A stretch of DNA of 64,000 nt, taken from positions 682,001-746,000 of the forward strand of contig CAVWUA010000006.1 in NCBI GenBank assembly GCA_963758025.1. Direction: 5' to 3'. Origin of the DNA: CAVWUA01 sp963758025. Lineage in GTDB: Bacteria; Planctomycetota; Planctomycetia; Isosphaerales; Isosphaeraceae. Below the pieces are notes generated by a model. The model was not told where the DNA came from. It worked only from the letters and a program-made list of their open reading frames with translations, and searched no databases. This document shows, piece by piece, positions 47,864 through 56,667 of the stretch (positions within the stretch are counted from its first letter, which is position 1; each line of letters begins with the position of its first letter). Both the position numbers and the translations under genes were made by a program.

Positions 47864-48232
47864 TCACTTCAATGGGTCGTGTCCCCAGTTCATCAACGAA
47901 TAACGCCAAGGGGTCTTCTCAACATCTCCTTCCGGTCCCTGGGCCAGGTGGCGATGGACGTAGCCGGTGACTTTCCGCATGTGTTTCAGATCCTCGTCGG
48001 TGTAGTCAGCCTGCTTCTTGCGGAGGATCTCGATAATCCGTCGACCGGACTCATGTCCGACGGATTCCTTGCGTTTCCCTCCCTTCGTCGACCCGACCGA
48101 TTGAGACTCTTCGGTATTGAGCCACGTCTCGATCTGCTTGGGGGTCATGTTCACGGCTTCCCGGAACGCGGAGATCGTCTCCTTGCGCTTCTGTTGCTGT
48201 TTGTTGCCCGATCGTGTCCTGGTGCTGGACAT
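47864..48232 (-). CDS. DUF3140 protein
   Basis: 122 residues. The family pattern is clear: TISAFREAVNMTPKQIETWL, ESVGHESGRRIIEILRKKQA, DLKHMRKVTGYVHRHLAQGP and the end WRYSLMNWGHDPLK. DUF3140 proteins are small, probably DNA-binding-like proteins of unknown role, frequently found next to DUF2945 and stress-dehydrogenase genes, as here. GGAGGGGAG precedes ATG 48232 and lies inside the end of the neighbouring DUF2945 gene, three bases away, so the two are translated from one message. Confidence 0.88.
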   Translation of the reverse strand: MSSTRTRSGNKQQQKRKETISAFREAVNMTPKQIETWLNTEESQSVGSTKGGKRKESVGHESGRRIIEILRKKQADYTDEDLKHMRKVTGYVHRHLAQGPEGDVEKTPWRYSLMNWGHDPLK

Positions 48233-48235
48233 GAT

Positions 48236-48454
48236 TCACTCCCCTCCGACCTTGCTCAAGGCGTCCGGCTTGTGGGCGGCCTGCTTGCCCGACTTCTCGC
48301 TCTCAACGAGATAGCGCGGGTCGTCCTCGGATGCCTCGACGTGAAAATCCTGAATATCGGTGGGAGAGGTCAACCGCTCGACGACCTTACCCGTGGTCTT
48401 GCCTTGCGGAGTGTTCCACTGGACGCGGTCGCCCTTTCGGAAGGATTCCGACAT
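48236..48454 (-). CDS. DUF2945 (HVA1 TUDOR-like) small protein
   Basis: 72 residues. FRKGDRVQWNTPQGKTTGKV is the DUF2945 opening and VEASEDDPRYLVESEKSGKQ followed by AAHKPDALSKV the usual ending. The domain is a small beta barrel also called hypervirulence-associated TUDOR; its biochemical role is unknown. It sits immediately upstream of the DUF3140 gene with three bases between them. The promoter probably lies in the gap 48455-48578. Confidence 0.85.
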   Translation of the reverse strand: MSESFRKGDRVQWNTPQGKTTGKVVERLTSPTDIQDFHVEASEDDPRYLVESEKSGKQAAHKPDALSKVGGE

Positions 48455-48578
48455 GATGGTGTTGTTCCGGCGGTGTGCGGGGCGGAATGCTCGAAAGATT
48501 GGGGTCTGAAGGGAGGAGAGTCAGCAGTTTGCGTACCGCAGGGACTCCGTTCCCCGCGTGTGGTTTCGCTGCCAAGGA

Positions 48579-49454
48579 TCAACCGGCCTGGGTCGTGCCG
48601 CCGTAGAGGGAGAGAACCTCGCCGGAAATGTAACTGCTGTCCGCGTCGGACGCGAAGAAGACGTAGGCGGGGGCCATTTCCTCGGGCTGCCCGGGTCGGC
48701 CCATCGGGACCTTGCCACCGTACTGCGCCATGTTTTCCTCGGAACGCTCGGACGCGTTCAAGGGGGTCCAGATGGGACCGGGGGCAACGCAATTGACCCG
48801 AATGTTGCGGTCGATGAGCCCTTGAGCGAGCGACTTGGTGAAAGCGTGGATCGCCCCCTTGGTCGCTGCGTAATCCGGGAGCTTCCCGGGGCCTTCCATG
48901 CCCGCGACGGACCCCGTATTGATGATGACGGCTCCTTCCTTCATGTGCTTCAAGGCCGCGCGGGCCATGTAGAAGTAGCCGTAGATGTTCGTACGGAAGG
49001 TCGCGTCCCACTCGTCGTCGCTGATCTCCTCGAGCGACTGCCGTTGCGACATGATCGCCGCGTTGTTGACCAGGATATCAAGCTTGCCAAACTGCTTGAT
49101 GGTCTGCTCGACTGCCTGATTGCAGAAGGCTGAGTCCTTGACATCACCCGGCAGGAGCAAGGCCTTTCGTCCTTCCTTCTCAACGTGGCGCTGAACGTGC
49201 TCGGCGTCAGCCTGCTCCGCGGGGGTGTACACAAGGGCCACGTCAGCCCCCTCACGAGCGAACAGGATGGCGACCGACGCGCCGATGCCGGAATCGCCGC
49301 CGGTGATCAGGGCGACTTTATCCTTGAGCTTATCCGATCCTCGGTACTTCGGGGCCAGATGGCGCGGGGTCGGTTCCATCGCCGAATCGAGGCCCGGTTT
49401 TTCCTGGTTCTGCGGCGGAAACGGGGGTTTGGGTTCCTTCTTAACCTGAGTCAT
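48579..49454 (-). CDS. SDR oxidoreductase, general-stress type (YdaD/YhxC-like)
   Basis: 291 residues. A Pro-rich N-terminal extension (KEPKPPFPPQNQEKPGLDSA) typical of this subgroup precedes the SDR core: VALITGGDSGIGASVAILFA cofactor motif, ILVNNAAI, catalytic Ser in NTGSVAGMEGPG and YAATKGAIHAFTKSLA with the YxxxK pair. The C-terminal PGPIWTPLNASER region is normal. General stress protein 39 (YdaD) of Bacillus belongs here; the substrate is unknown. GAGGAG precedes ATG 49454. A 16-bp inverted repeat lies 27 bases upstream of the start, possibly an operator or terminator. Confidence 0.88.
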   Translation of the reverse strand: MTQVKKEPKPPFPPQNQEKPGLDSAMEPTPRHLAPKYRGSDKLKDKVALITGGDSGIGASVAILFAREGADVALVYTPAEQADAEHVQRHVEKEGRKALLLPGDVKDSAFCNQAVEQTIKQFGKLDILVNNAAIMSQRQSLEEISDDEWDATFRTNIYGYFYMARAALKHMKEGAVIINTGSVAGMEGPGKLPDYAATKGAIHAFTKSLAQGLIDRNIRVNCVAPGPIWTPLNASERSEENMAQYGGKVPMGRPGQPEEMAPAYVFFASDADSSYISGEVLSLYGGTTQAG

Positions 49455-49480
49455 GGGGCATTCTCCTCGATAAGGAACGA

Positions 49481-49520
49481 TTAACCGCCGGACGCTCCAG
49501 AAAAAGCGTCCGGCGGTTAA
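49481..49520. promoter_or_regulatory. Perfect 16-bp inverted repeat upstream of the SDR gene
   Basis: ttaaccgccggacgct, an 8-base loop, then agcgtccggcggttaa. On the plus strand it is followed by taatttt. On the minus strand it falls 27 bases before the SDR start and 52 bases after the end of the small gene at 49573-49827. It could be that gene's terminator, an attenuator of the SDR message, or an operator. No T-run follows on the minus strand, which weakens the terminator reading. Confidence 0.65.
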
Positions 49521-49572
49521 TAATTTTGGTTCTGCCAACGATCAAAAGCAGAGTGCAATCTCTGCCGGCATC

Positions 49573-49827
49573 TCAGAGCCGTCCGGTCGTCTGCTGGCCG
49601 CGACCAGCCTTGATCATGCGATCATCGCGGTCGCGGGTCACGTCACGAGCCTGCTCGTCCCGGCGGGCCTGCTCGGCGACCTCGTCATGCGTCGGCTGAG
49701 GATGCCCCGACTCCAGCGGCTTTTCCGTCGGGTTCTCCGGCGTTGGAACGGCATCGCTGAGCTTGGCGCCCATCTTGGCGCGAGCGATCTCGTCGGGTGT
49801 ATATTCGTGTTGCTGTTTGTCAGCCAT
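49573..49827 (-). CDS. Small hydrophilic stress-type protein
   Basis: 84 residues, almost without hydrophobic residues: DKQQHEYTPDEIARAKMGAK, then EKPLESGHPQPTHDEVAEQA and RRDEQARDVTRDRDDRMIKA. The composition (charged, Gln/Thr-rich) suggests a disordered, hydrophilin-like protein. No family is assigned. GAGGAGG precedes ATG 49827. It lies between the SDR and alcohol dehydrogenase genes on the same strand, in keeping with a stress-response group. Confidence 0.65.
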   Translation of the reverse strand: MADKQQHEYTPDEIARAKMGAKLSDAVPTPENPTEKPLESGHPQPTHDEVAEQARRDEQARDVTRDRDDRMIKAGRGQQTTGRL

Positions 49828-49941
49828 GATGTCCTCCTCAGAAGTTGCGGAATCGTCCCATGCGAGATGTACGGGACGAGCGCCTCATCGCAAAGGATTA
49901 CCGAGCAATCGGCGTGCCCTCAACGGCTCTGTCCGGAACAA

Positions 49942-51113
49942 TCAGGGTTTCAGGACGACCTTGATGCACTCATTCTGCTTGTTCCGGAACGTTTCGTAGC
50001 CGCGAGGAGCATCATCCAGGTTGAGGCGATGGGTGATGATGTAGGAGGGGTCGATTTCCTTCTTCTGGATACGCTCCAGGAGTGGCCGCAGGTAGCGCTG
50101 CATGTGCGTCTGGCCCATGCGGAACGTCAGGGCCTTGGCGAACGCCGCGCCCAGGGGGACCTTGTCGAGCAGGCCGCCATAGACGCCGGGGATCGACACG
50201 GTGCCCCCCTTGCGGCAGGACGTGATCGCCTGGCGCAGTGCGGTGGGGCGGTCGGTGCCCAGGTACATCTTGGCCTTCGCGCGGTCGTACAGGCCGGAGA
50301 TTCCCGAACCGTGGGCCTCCAGGCCGACGGCATCGATACAGGCGTCCGGCCCGAGTCCGCCGGTCATGTCGCGCAGGGCCTCATAGACCTCGACCTCCTC
50401 GTAGTTGAGCACCTCGGCCTTCCCCTGATCGCGGGCCATCGCCAGGCGTTCGGGGATGCGGTCGATGGCGATCACCCGGCCCGCGCCCAGGAGGTACGCC
50501 GACTTGATGGTGAGCTGACCGACCGGCCCACAGCCCCAGACGGCGACGGTATCCCCCGGCTCGATCCCGCAGTTCTCAGCCGCCTGGTAGGCGGTCGGAA
50601 AGATGTCGGAGAGGAACAGCACCTGTTCGTCCGTCAGGCCGTTGTCGGGGATCTTGATCGGGCCGACATCGGCGAATGGCACGCGGGCGTATTCCGCCTG
50701 CCCGCCGGCATAGCCGCCGTACATGTGCGAGTAGCCGAACAGCCCCGCGCCGGAGTATCCATACGCCATCTCGGCAATCGCGGCGTTTGGGTTTGAATTG
50801 TCGCACAGCGACCAGAGATCCTTCTTGCAGAAGAAGCACGAGCCACAACAGATGGTGAACGGCACGACCACCCGGTCGCCGACCTTGAGGTTCTTGACCT
50901 CCTTGCCGACGGCGACGACCTCCCCCATGAACTCATGACCGAGGATGTCGCCCGGCTGCATCGTCGGGATGAACCCGTCGAACAGATGCAGGTCGGAACC
51001 GCAAATGGCCGTCGTCGTGATCCGCACGATCGCATCGCGCGGGTTGAGGATCGTTGGGTCGGGCACGGTTTCGACCCGGACATCATTCTTGCCGTACCAG
51101 CAAAGCGGCGCAT
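49942..51113 (-). CDS. Zinc-dependent alcohol dehydrogenase (formaldehyde-dehydrogenase-like), one frameshift
   Basis: About 390 residues. The body reads [32 protein letters not shown] (catalytic zinc Cys), [20 protein letters not shown], a structural zinc loop with [16 protein letters not shown], and the NAD loop [18 protein letters not shown]. The family marks and length fit glutathione-independent formaldehyde dehydrogenase-like MDR enzymes. ATG 51113 starts MR in a second frame; one base missing near 51104 (atgcgccgc) gives [20 protein letters not shown]. The product would oxidise alcohols or aldehydes. The SRPBCC gene lies 57 bases upstream on the same strand. Confidence 0.85.
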
Positions 51114-51170
51114 GAATCTCTATTCCTGATGTATGGAGTGACGATCGAGCCCAACTCCGCTCCGTTTCGA

Positions 51171-51953
51171 TCAGGCCCGTCCGGCCGGCTGCCCTTTGAC
51201 GGTGGCGACCTCGCCGGCTTCGAGGATTTGCTTCAACCGTCGCAGGTCCTCCCGCGTCTGGGTTTCCGGGTCCTGCCGGAAGAGCTTGGCCAGAAGCAGC
51301 GCGGCCTGGCCACCGGGCGGGTCAAACTTCTGATTAACGTGGACTTCCGTGCCGCGTCCGCCGGGCGCGGGACGGAAATGCACGGAACCAGCGGTGTCGA
51401 TCTGGGAACCGTCCAGGGACCGCCAGGCGATCATTTCATTCGGCGTCTCGTTGTAGATCTCGGCGTCCCACTCCAGGGTCACGCCCATCGGCCCGGCCGC
51501 GACCCAGTGCGAATGAATGCCGTCAGTGGAGGTTACTGACTCGATCATGCCCATGAACCTGGGTAAATTCTTATGATCGCGCCAGAATTTATAAACCTCT
51601 TCGGGAGAACGGTTGATGGTGACCGCCTCCTCAACACGAACACCATGTTGCGCGGAGACGCTGTCGAAACGGCCGGGTTCGTAGGATTCGAGAGAATGGG
51701 CTCCCAGAGCCTCGTAAAGGCTGCAATGGCCGGTCTTGCCTCGGTAGAGCAAAACGCCGCCCAGGCCCGCCATGAGCAACCCCTTGAAACCGCCCTTGAG
51801 CAGCCCCGCACCAATCAGCACACCACCGCCGAGCTTCGAGACCGTCCGCTCGGTCTCTCCGACATTGACCGTGCCTGACGCGTTCTCCTCTTGTTGCAGG
51901 CCGGACTTCCGCGCCGCCTCTTCATAGTTCCGAATCGTGTAGGCTGTGACCAT
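51171..51953 (-). CDS. SRPBCC-domain membrane protein
   Basis: 260 residues. A hydrophobic Gly-rich segment, about residues 35-75 ([34 protein letters not shown]), resembles the DUF2892-type inner-membrane hairpin. It is followed by a SRPBCC (START-like) domain: [40 protein letters not shown] and [20 protein letters not shown]. This fusion is common beside stress dehydrogenases and its ligand is unknown. ATG 51953 follows CAGGAGG and is chosen over an earlier in-frame start. Upstream lies the divergent zinc-ribbon gene. Confidence 0.82.
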   Translation of the reverse strand: MVTAYTIRNYEEAARKSGLQQEENASGTVNVGETERTVSKLGGGVLIGAGLLKGGFKGLLMAGLGGVLLYRGKTGHCSLYEALGAHSLESYEPGRFDSVSAQHGVRVEEAVTINRSPEEVYKFWRDHKNLPRFMGMIESVTSTDGIHSHWVAAGPMGVTLEWDAEIYNETPNEMIAWRSLDGSQIDTAGSVHFRPAPGGRGTEVHVNQKFDPPGGQAALLLAKLFRQDPETQTREDLRRLKQILEAGEVATVKGQPAGRA

Positions 51954-52257
51954 CGGCCATCCTCCTGGTTGTCGTCGTTTCAATCGGTGGCTTGTCGAAC
52001 CCTGGGGCGGAACGGTCAACGGGACCTGGCGGTCCCGGTCGAGACAGGGAGCGTCCCCGGCTGTTGGTGAAACAACCGCGTCGCCTGAAACTTTCGCAAC
52101 TGTCGTGCCGCTTGTGCCTGTTACAAAAAGTGTACGGGGCTCACCAGAGGGAATCGCTTGTCAAGACCTCGGATGAGGCGGATACTGAAGGAGGAGACGA
52201 CCGAAAAACCGAATTCCGCGTCCGGCAGGGTCGGTCGCACCGGGGAGCCGGCCTCTC
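51954..52257. other. Divergent promoter region
   Basis: 304 bases between the leftward SRPBCC gene and the rightward zinc-ribbon gene. A TTGACC lies about 45 bases before the SRPBCC start on the minus strand, but its -10 (GACAAG) is poor. No gene is seen. Confidence 0.35.
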
Positions 52258-52945
52258 ATGCACACGATCGAGATCGTCTGTCCCAGTTGCAACGCACTCC
52301 TTCACGCCCCCATCGAGGCGGTCGGGCATCACGTGCAATGCCCGAGTTGTGGCGCGAAGGCCACCGTGCCTCCGGACGTGGTGAACAATCCGTTGCGGAT
52401 CGCGACCGAGGAAACGAGTCTGGGAAGCCATCGGGCCACGGTCGAGCGAGTCGGTTCGCGCGAGACGCTGGGCTTCTGGCTCGCCCTGGGGGGGCTCGGC
52501 GTGGGGCTGGCCGGTTACGCCGTTCATCTGGCGAACCGCTCGGTCATGGTTTCACCTCCGCCCCCGAAGATCATTCGATTGGAGCCGCAGCCGGTTCCCG
52601 ATCGTCCGCTGCGCGCGAGTCCGCGCCCGTAACCATTCCCACCCGTCCGGTGCCCGCGTCCCGGGAGCCGGAGATCGAGTACATCACGGAAACCCCTGAG
52701 GCGACCGCCAGCCCATCCCCGGCCGACCCGGTGGAGCAGTTCGAGACGAACTCGGCATTCGAGAACCCGACCGGCGCGGTCGGCGGGGAAGGTCCGGGCC
52801 AGACACCTTCGCGAACCCGATTCACGGCTCCGTTTCCAACTTCGAGAACCCGCCGCAAGGGCCAGAGGCTCGCATGGCTCCTCGCCTCCCCGCCGACCGT
52901 CCGAATGTCCCCGATCCCTCCTTCGCCAACGACGAGAGACCGTGA
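52258..52945 (+). CDS. Zinc-ribbon, single-pass membrane protein, two frameshifts
   Basis: About 229 residues after repair. The N-terminal zinc ribbon has two CxxC pairs: MHTIEIVCPSCNALL and HHVQCPSCGAKATVP. A transmembrane helix follows (TLGFWLALGGLGVGLAGYAV). The rest is a Pro/Glu-rich disordered tail. Two single missing bases are inferred: near 52612, where LEPQPVPDRP joins ESAPVTIPTRPVPASREPEI, and near 52797, where GGEGPGQ joins DTFANPIHGSVSNFENPPQG and the end PDPSFANDERP. With both restored the length is divisible by three. Function unknown. Confidence 0.62.
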
Positions 52946-52966
52946 TATGATGCAGGAGTTTCCTCG

Positions 52967-53290
52967 ATGAGCGTGACGATCCGTGAGAAAGCGTCCGGCT
53001 CCGTCCTGGCGCGGGGCGACGTCGGCGCGGAGGTCGTCAAGTTCGAGGGCCACTGGTATTTCGATCCCTCCACCGTGGAACGCGATCTGCTGCGCATCAC
53101 CGACCGCACCTACACCTGCCCCTACAAGGGGACCTGCAACTGGGTCGATTACGTGGACTCGGACGGCCAGACCGTGCAGAATGTCGCATGGGTTTACCCG
53201 AACCCTAAAGCCGGCCACGAGCTGATCCAGAACCGCTACGGGTTCTATGCCGGTTCTCGAGGCGCGACCCAGCAGGATGAGCAACCATAA
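52967..53290 (+). CDS. DUF427 protein
   Basis: 107 residues covering a single DUF427 domain: GSVLARGDVGAEVVKFEGHW, YFDPSTVERDLLRIT, TDRTYTCPYKGTCNWVDYV and VAWVYPNPKAGHELIQNRYG with the closing FYAG. The fold is a small beta barrel; the biochemical role is not known. ATG 52967 lies 22 bases after the previous stop, and a TATGAT box at about 52946 in the end of that gene might give it its own promoter. Confidence 0.9.
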   Translation: MSVTIREKASGSVLARGDVGAEVVKFEGHWYFDPSTVERDLLRITDRTYTCPYKGTCNWVDYVDSDGQTVQNVAWVYPNPKAGHELIQNRYGFYAGSRGATQQDEQP

Positions 53291-53346
53291 CCCTCCGTCG
53301 AGACGGACTCCCCGTATCTCATTGCCCATCAGGAAAGGCCCCAGCC

Positions 53347-54673
53347 ATGCTGCATGTCCCTCTCGGACCGACGCGACGGCGCTGCGATGGCGTCACCCGA
53401 CGCGATTTCCTCCAGATCGGCGGCCTGGGTGCCTTGAGCCTGCCCGCGTTATTGCGTGCGAGGCAAGCCCGCGCGGAGGGGCAGGGACGTGCGGCGGAAG
53501 GGGCCTCGGCTCAGTCGGTCATCCTCGTCTATCTCGGCGGCGGTCTGTCGCACCACGATAGTTTCGACCCCAAGCCGGATGCTCCCGACGAGGTGCGGGG
53601 CCAGTATGGCACATTACCGACGAAACTGCCGGGTGTACGGTTCGGTGACAAGCTTCCGCTGCTCGCGGGAATCAATGATAAATTTGCATTAATGCGATCC
53701 GGCACCCACGGCAACGACCATCACGAGACGGCGACCAACTGGGTTCTCTCCGGCCGGTTCGGCTCGCCGTTCGGCGACTATCCGGCGATCGGCGCGGTCG
53801 TCTCGCACGAGCTGGGCTACCGGGGGCCGATGCCGCCGTACTTCGCCGTCCCGCGCAACCCGTCGTTCACCTGGGAGCTGGGCAAGAGTGCCTTCCTCGG
53901 CGGTCGTTACGAATCGTTCAAGACAGGCGACCCCAACAACGACAACTTCCGCGTTCAGGACATCACCGTCCCGGGCGGTCTGACGGTCGCTCGGATCGAC
54001 CGCCGGCAATCGTTGCGGCAGGCGATCGACGGCCTGGCCCGGCAGGTGGAGAGCGACGATCAACTCCGCACGCTCGACGAATTCCAGCGCCGGGCGATCG
54101 ACCTGGTGCTCTCGACCGAGGCCCGCCGCGCGTTCGACATCCACCGCGAGGACCCTCGCCTGCGCGAGCGCTACGGCCGCAACACAACCGGCCAGTCCTG
54201 CCTGCTGGCCCGCCGTCTGGTCGAGTCGGGCGTGCGGTTCGTCACGGTCAACAGCGGCGGTTGGGACCATCACGCCAAGATCTTCGAGAGCCTCGATCGC
54301 CGCTTGCCCGAGCTGGACCTGGCCCTCTCGGCGCTGATCAACGACCTCGACGCGCGGGCTGCTCGACTCGACCCTGGTCGTGGCGATGGGCGAATTCGGC
54401 CGCTCACCCAAGGTCAACAAGGACGCCGGGCGCGACCACTGGGGCCACGTCGCCAGTCTCGTCTGGGCGGGCGGCGGCGTGCAGCCTGGCCGCGTGATCG
54501 GCTCCAGCGACGACCAGGGGGGGCACGTCACCGAGCGGCCCGTCCGCCCCGCCGACGTCGCCGCCACGATCTACAATGCTGTCGGCGTCGATTACCAAGG
54601 CTACTTGATCACCCCGGAGAACCGGCCGGTGCAGATCCTCGATGAAGGGGCGCCGGTCACGGAGTTGTTCTGA
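53347..54673 (+). CDS. DUF1501 Tat-exported protein, one frameshift
   Basis: About 443 residues after repair. A twin-arginine leader (TRRDFLQIGGLGALSLPALL) is followed by the DUF1501 domain: VILVYLGGGLSHHDSFDPKP, GQYGTLPTKLPGVRFGDKLP, THGNDHHETATNWVLSG and FVTVNSGGWDHHAKIFESLD. Near 54356 the frame breaks; adding back a lost CG in gcgcgcggg gives DARGLLDSTLVVAMGEFGRS and then the end AVGVDYQGYLITPENRPVQI. The fold resembles alkaline-phosphatase-superfamily hydrolases. Planctomycetes pair DUF1501 genes with cytochrome-domain genes, as here. Confidence 0.85.
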
Positions 54674-54678
54674 AAGAG

Positions 54679-54724
54679 GATTCACCGCGAAGCACGCGAA
54701 AAATGCGACAGAAGACAAGGAAGA
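54679..54724 (+). repeat. Dispersed repeat, copy 2 (left arm of an inverted pair)
   Basis: Starts six bases after the DUF1501 stop with gattcaccgcgaagcacgcg, then aaaaatgcga and cagaagacaagg. It is the imperfect reverse complement of 54789-54834 and matches copy 1 at 268-300. Confidence 0.65.
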
Positions 54725-54763
54725 CGTGAAAGAGCAAAGACGACAAGAAGGATTTCCCGCAAC

Positions 54764-56152
54764 ATGAGACGATGGACCTGTTCACCACTTTTCCTGTCTT
54801 GCCTCGCGTTTTTTGCGTGCTTCGTGGTGAAATCTTCCGCCGAGGAATCCCCCGTCAGCTACGCACGCGACGTCTTCCCCTTCCTGGAAGAGCAATGTCT
54901 CGCCTGCCACGACGACGGGTTTGAGACGTCCGAACTCTCGCTGGCAGACGTTCCGGCGATGATCAAAGGGGGGCGTCGCGGGCCGGCGGTCGTGCCGGGG
55001 AAGTCGGATGAGAGCCTGATGATCCAGTATCTGACGGGGGAACGCCAACCGCAGATGCCGCCTGAGACATCGATTCCGCTGGACCAGGTGGCGATGCTCC
55101 GGCGCTGGATCGACGAAGGGGCTAAGGTCGATGCGTCGCCCGAGGAACTCGCCCAGCAGGCCGAGGCCCGATATGCCGCGGCCGAAGCGGTGGCCGCCGT
55201 CTCCACCGACGCGCCGCCGCCCGTGACCAGCCTGGCCTACGCGCCCGATGGCAAGGTGATGGCCGTCGCCGGGTACCGCGAGGTCGTGCTGGTCGAACCC
55301 GGCTCGGGCCGACCCTTGCGACGGCTGCTCGGCCCGCCCGATCAGGTGACTGCCGTGGCTTTCCATCCCGACGGAACACTCCTGGCCGCCGCCAGCGGGT
55401 TGCCGGGCCGGCAGGGGGAGGTTCGGATCTGGAAGACCGAGACGTGGAATGAGGTCCGTGTACTTCGAGGCCACGCCGACACCGTCCTGGCGATGGCCTG
55501 GAGGCCAGGGTCGAAGCAGATCGCGACGGCCAGCCTCGACAAGCTCATCCTCATCTGGAATGCGGAAACCGGTAAGCAGGTCCGCCAGATCAAGAGCCAT
55601 GCCGATATTGTCGATGCGCTCGCCTACAGCCCCGATGGGAAGACGCTGGCCTCGGGCTCGGTGGACAAGACGGCGAAGGTCTTCGATGCCGAGACGGGCC
55701 TGCAACAGGCGAGCCTCAACGGGCACAACGGCGCGGTGCTCCAGGTCGCCTTCAGTCCTGACGGTCAGCGTCTGGCGACGGCCGGGGCCGACCATCAGAT
55801 CCGGCTCTGGAACCTGGAGAACACGAACAACCCCGAGCGTGGGTTCGGCCACACCGGGCCGGTGTACGCCCTGGCCTGGCGGCCCGACAGCTCCTCGCTC
55901 TGGGCCGGATCGGGGGGGCAACCCTCGTTCCTTTCCTACAAACGCGAGAACGGCCAGCGCGTCGTGGACATTCCAGGTGAGACGATGCCGAAGGACTGGG
56001 TCTATGCCGTGGCCGTCGCGCCCGATGGCCAGACCGTCGCCGCCGGAGGGTGGGACGGCGCCGTCACGATCTGGAACCTCAAGGACGGAATGCGGCTCCG
56101 CCTGTTCATCCCCGGTGAGGAACCGGCGGACGTCCCCGCCCAGACCGAGTGA
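54764..56152 (+). CDS. Planctomycete cytochrome-C-like (CxxCH) protein with WD40 propeller
   Basis: 462 residues. The signal peptide (CSPLFLSCLAFFACFVVKSS) is partly encoded by the inverse copy of the dispersed repeat. A PSCyt1-type heme domain follows: PFLEEQCLACHDDGFETSEL with the CxxCH motif, GRRGPAVVPGKSDESLMIQY, and MPPE as distal-ligand region. The rest is a WD40 propeller of about seven blades (TSLAYAPDGKVMAVAGYREV; MAWRPGSKQIATASLDKLIL; DALAYSPDGKTLASGSVDKT; QVAFSPDGQRLATAGADHQI). Such fusions are abundant in planctomycetes beside DUF1501 genes; the role is unknown. The gluconokinase gene overlaps or abuts its stop. Confidence 0.88.
   Translation: MRRWTCSPLFLSCLAFFACFVVKSSAEESPVSYARDVFPFLEEQCLACHDDGFETSELSLADVPAMIKGGRRGPAVVPGKSDESLMIQYLTGERQPQMPPETSIPLDQVAMLRRWIDEGAKVDASPEELAQQAEARYAAAEAVAAVSTDAPPPVTSLAYAPDGKVMAVAGYREVVLVEPGSGRPLRRLLGPPDQVTAVAFHPDGTLLAAASGLPGRQGEVRIWKTETWNEVRVLRGHADTVLAMAWRPGSKQIATASLDKLILIWNAETGKQVRQIKSHADIVDALAYSPDGKTLASGSVDKTAKVFDAETGLQQASLNGHNGAVLQVAFSPDGQRLATAGADHQIRLWNLENTNNPERGFGHTGPVYALAWRPDSSSLWAGSGGQPSFLSYKRENGQRVVDIPGETMPKDWVYAVAVAPDGQTVAAGGWDGAVTIWNLKDGMRLRLFIPGEEPADVPAQTE
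54789..54834 (-). repeat. Dispersed repeat, copy 3 (right arm, inside a signal peptide)
   Basis: On the minus strand it reads gatttcaccacgaagcacgc, then aaaaaacgcgaggcaagaca. It pairs imperfectly with copy 2 at 54679-54724 across 64 bases. On the plus strand it codes for CLAFFACFVVK in the signal peptide of the WD40 protein. Confidence 0.65.
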
Positions 56153-56163
56153 GCAACATTGCC

Positions 56164-56667
56164 ATGATCGTCGTCTTGATGGGCGTCTCGGGATCGGGTA
56201 AGTCCACGGTCGGGAAGGTTCTGGCCGAGAGCCTGGGCTGGCCGTTCGTCGATGCCGACGATTACCACCCGCTGGCGAACGTCGAAAAGATGCGCCGGGG
56301 TGAGCCCCTGAACGATGCCGACCGACGCCCCTGGCTGGAGGCCCTCGCCAGGTTGATCGATGAGCTTTGCCAGGAGGGGGTCAGCATCGTGCTGGCGTGC
56401 TCGGCCCTGAAACATGCGTATCAGGAGTATCTGCGGGTGGCCCCGGAGTGCGTGCGTTACGTCCACCTGGTCGGCTCGGAGGCCCTGATCCGCGAGCGGC
56501 TGCAGAAGCGCACCGGCCATTTCATGAACCGCGGTCTGCTGCACAGTCAGTTCGAGACGCTGGAACCACCCGAGAACGCCATCCGGATTGACATCACCCC
56601 ACCACCCGAGGACATCGCTGCGGAGATCCGCCGCAGGCTCGATCTAGATACACAGACAGTAAAATGA
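56164..56667 (+). CDS. gntK: Gluconokinase (GntK family)
   Basis: 167 residues, the normal GntK length. Walker A is MGVSGSGKSTVGK near residues 6-18. Then LGWPFVDADDYHPLANVEKM, RRGEPLNDADRRPWLEALAR, VLACSALKHAYQEYL and RTGHFMNRGLLHSQFETLE all match the family, which phosphorylates gluconate with ATP. ATG 56164 is chosen; a GTG at 56149 overlapping the previous stop is the alternative and would add five residues. The next gene starts at 56664, overlapping the stop by four bases, so the two are translationally coupled. Confidence 0.9.
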   Translation: MIVVLMGVSGSGKSTVGKVLAESLGWPFVDADDYHPLANVEKMRRGEPLNDADRRPWLEALARLIDELCQEGVSIVLACSALKHAYQEYLRVAPECVRYVHLVGSEALIRERLQKRTGHFMNRGLLHSQFETLEPPENAIRIDITPPPEDIAAEIRRRLDLDTQTVK

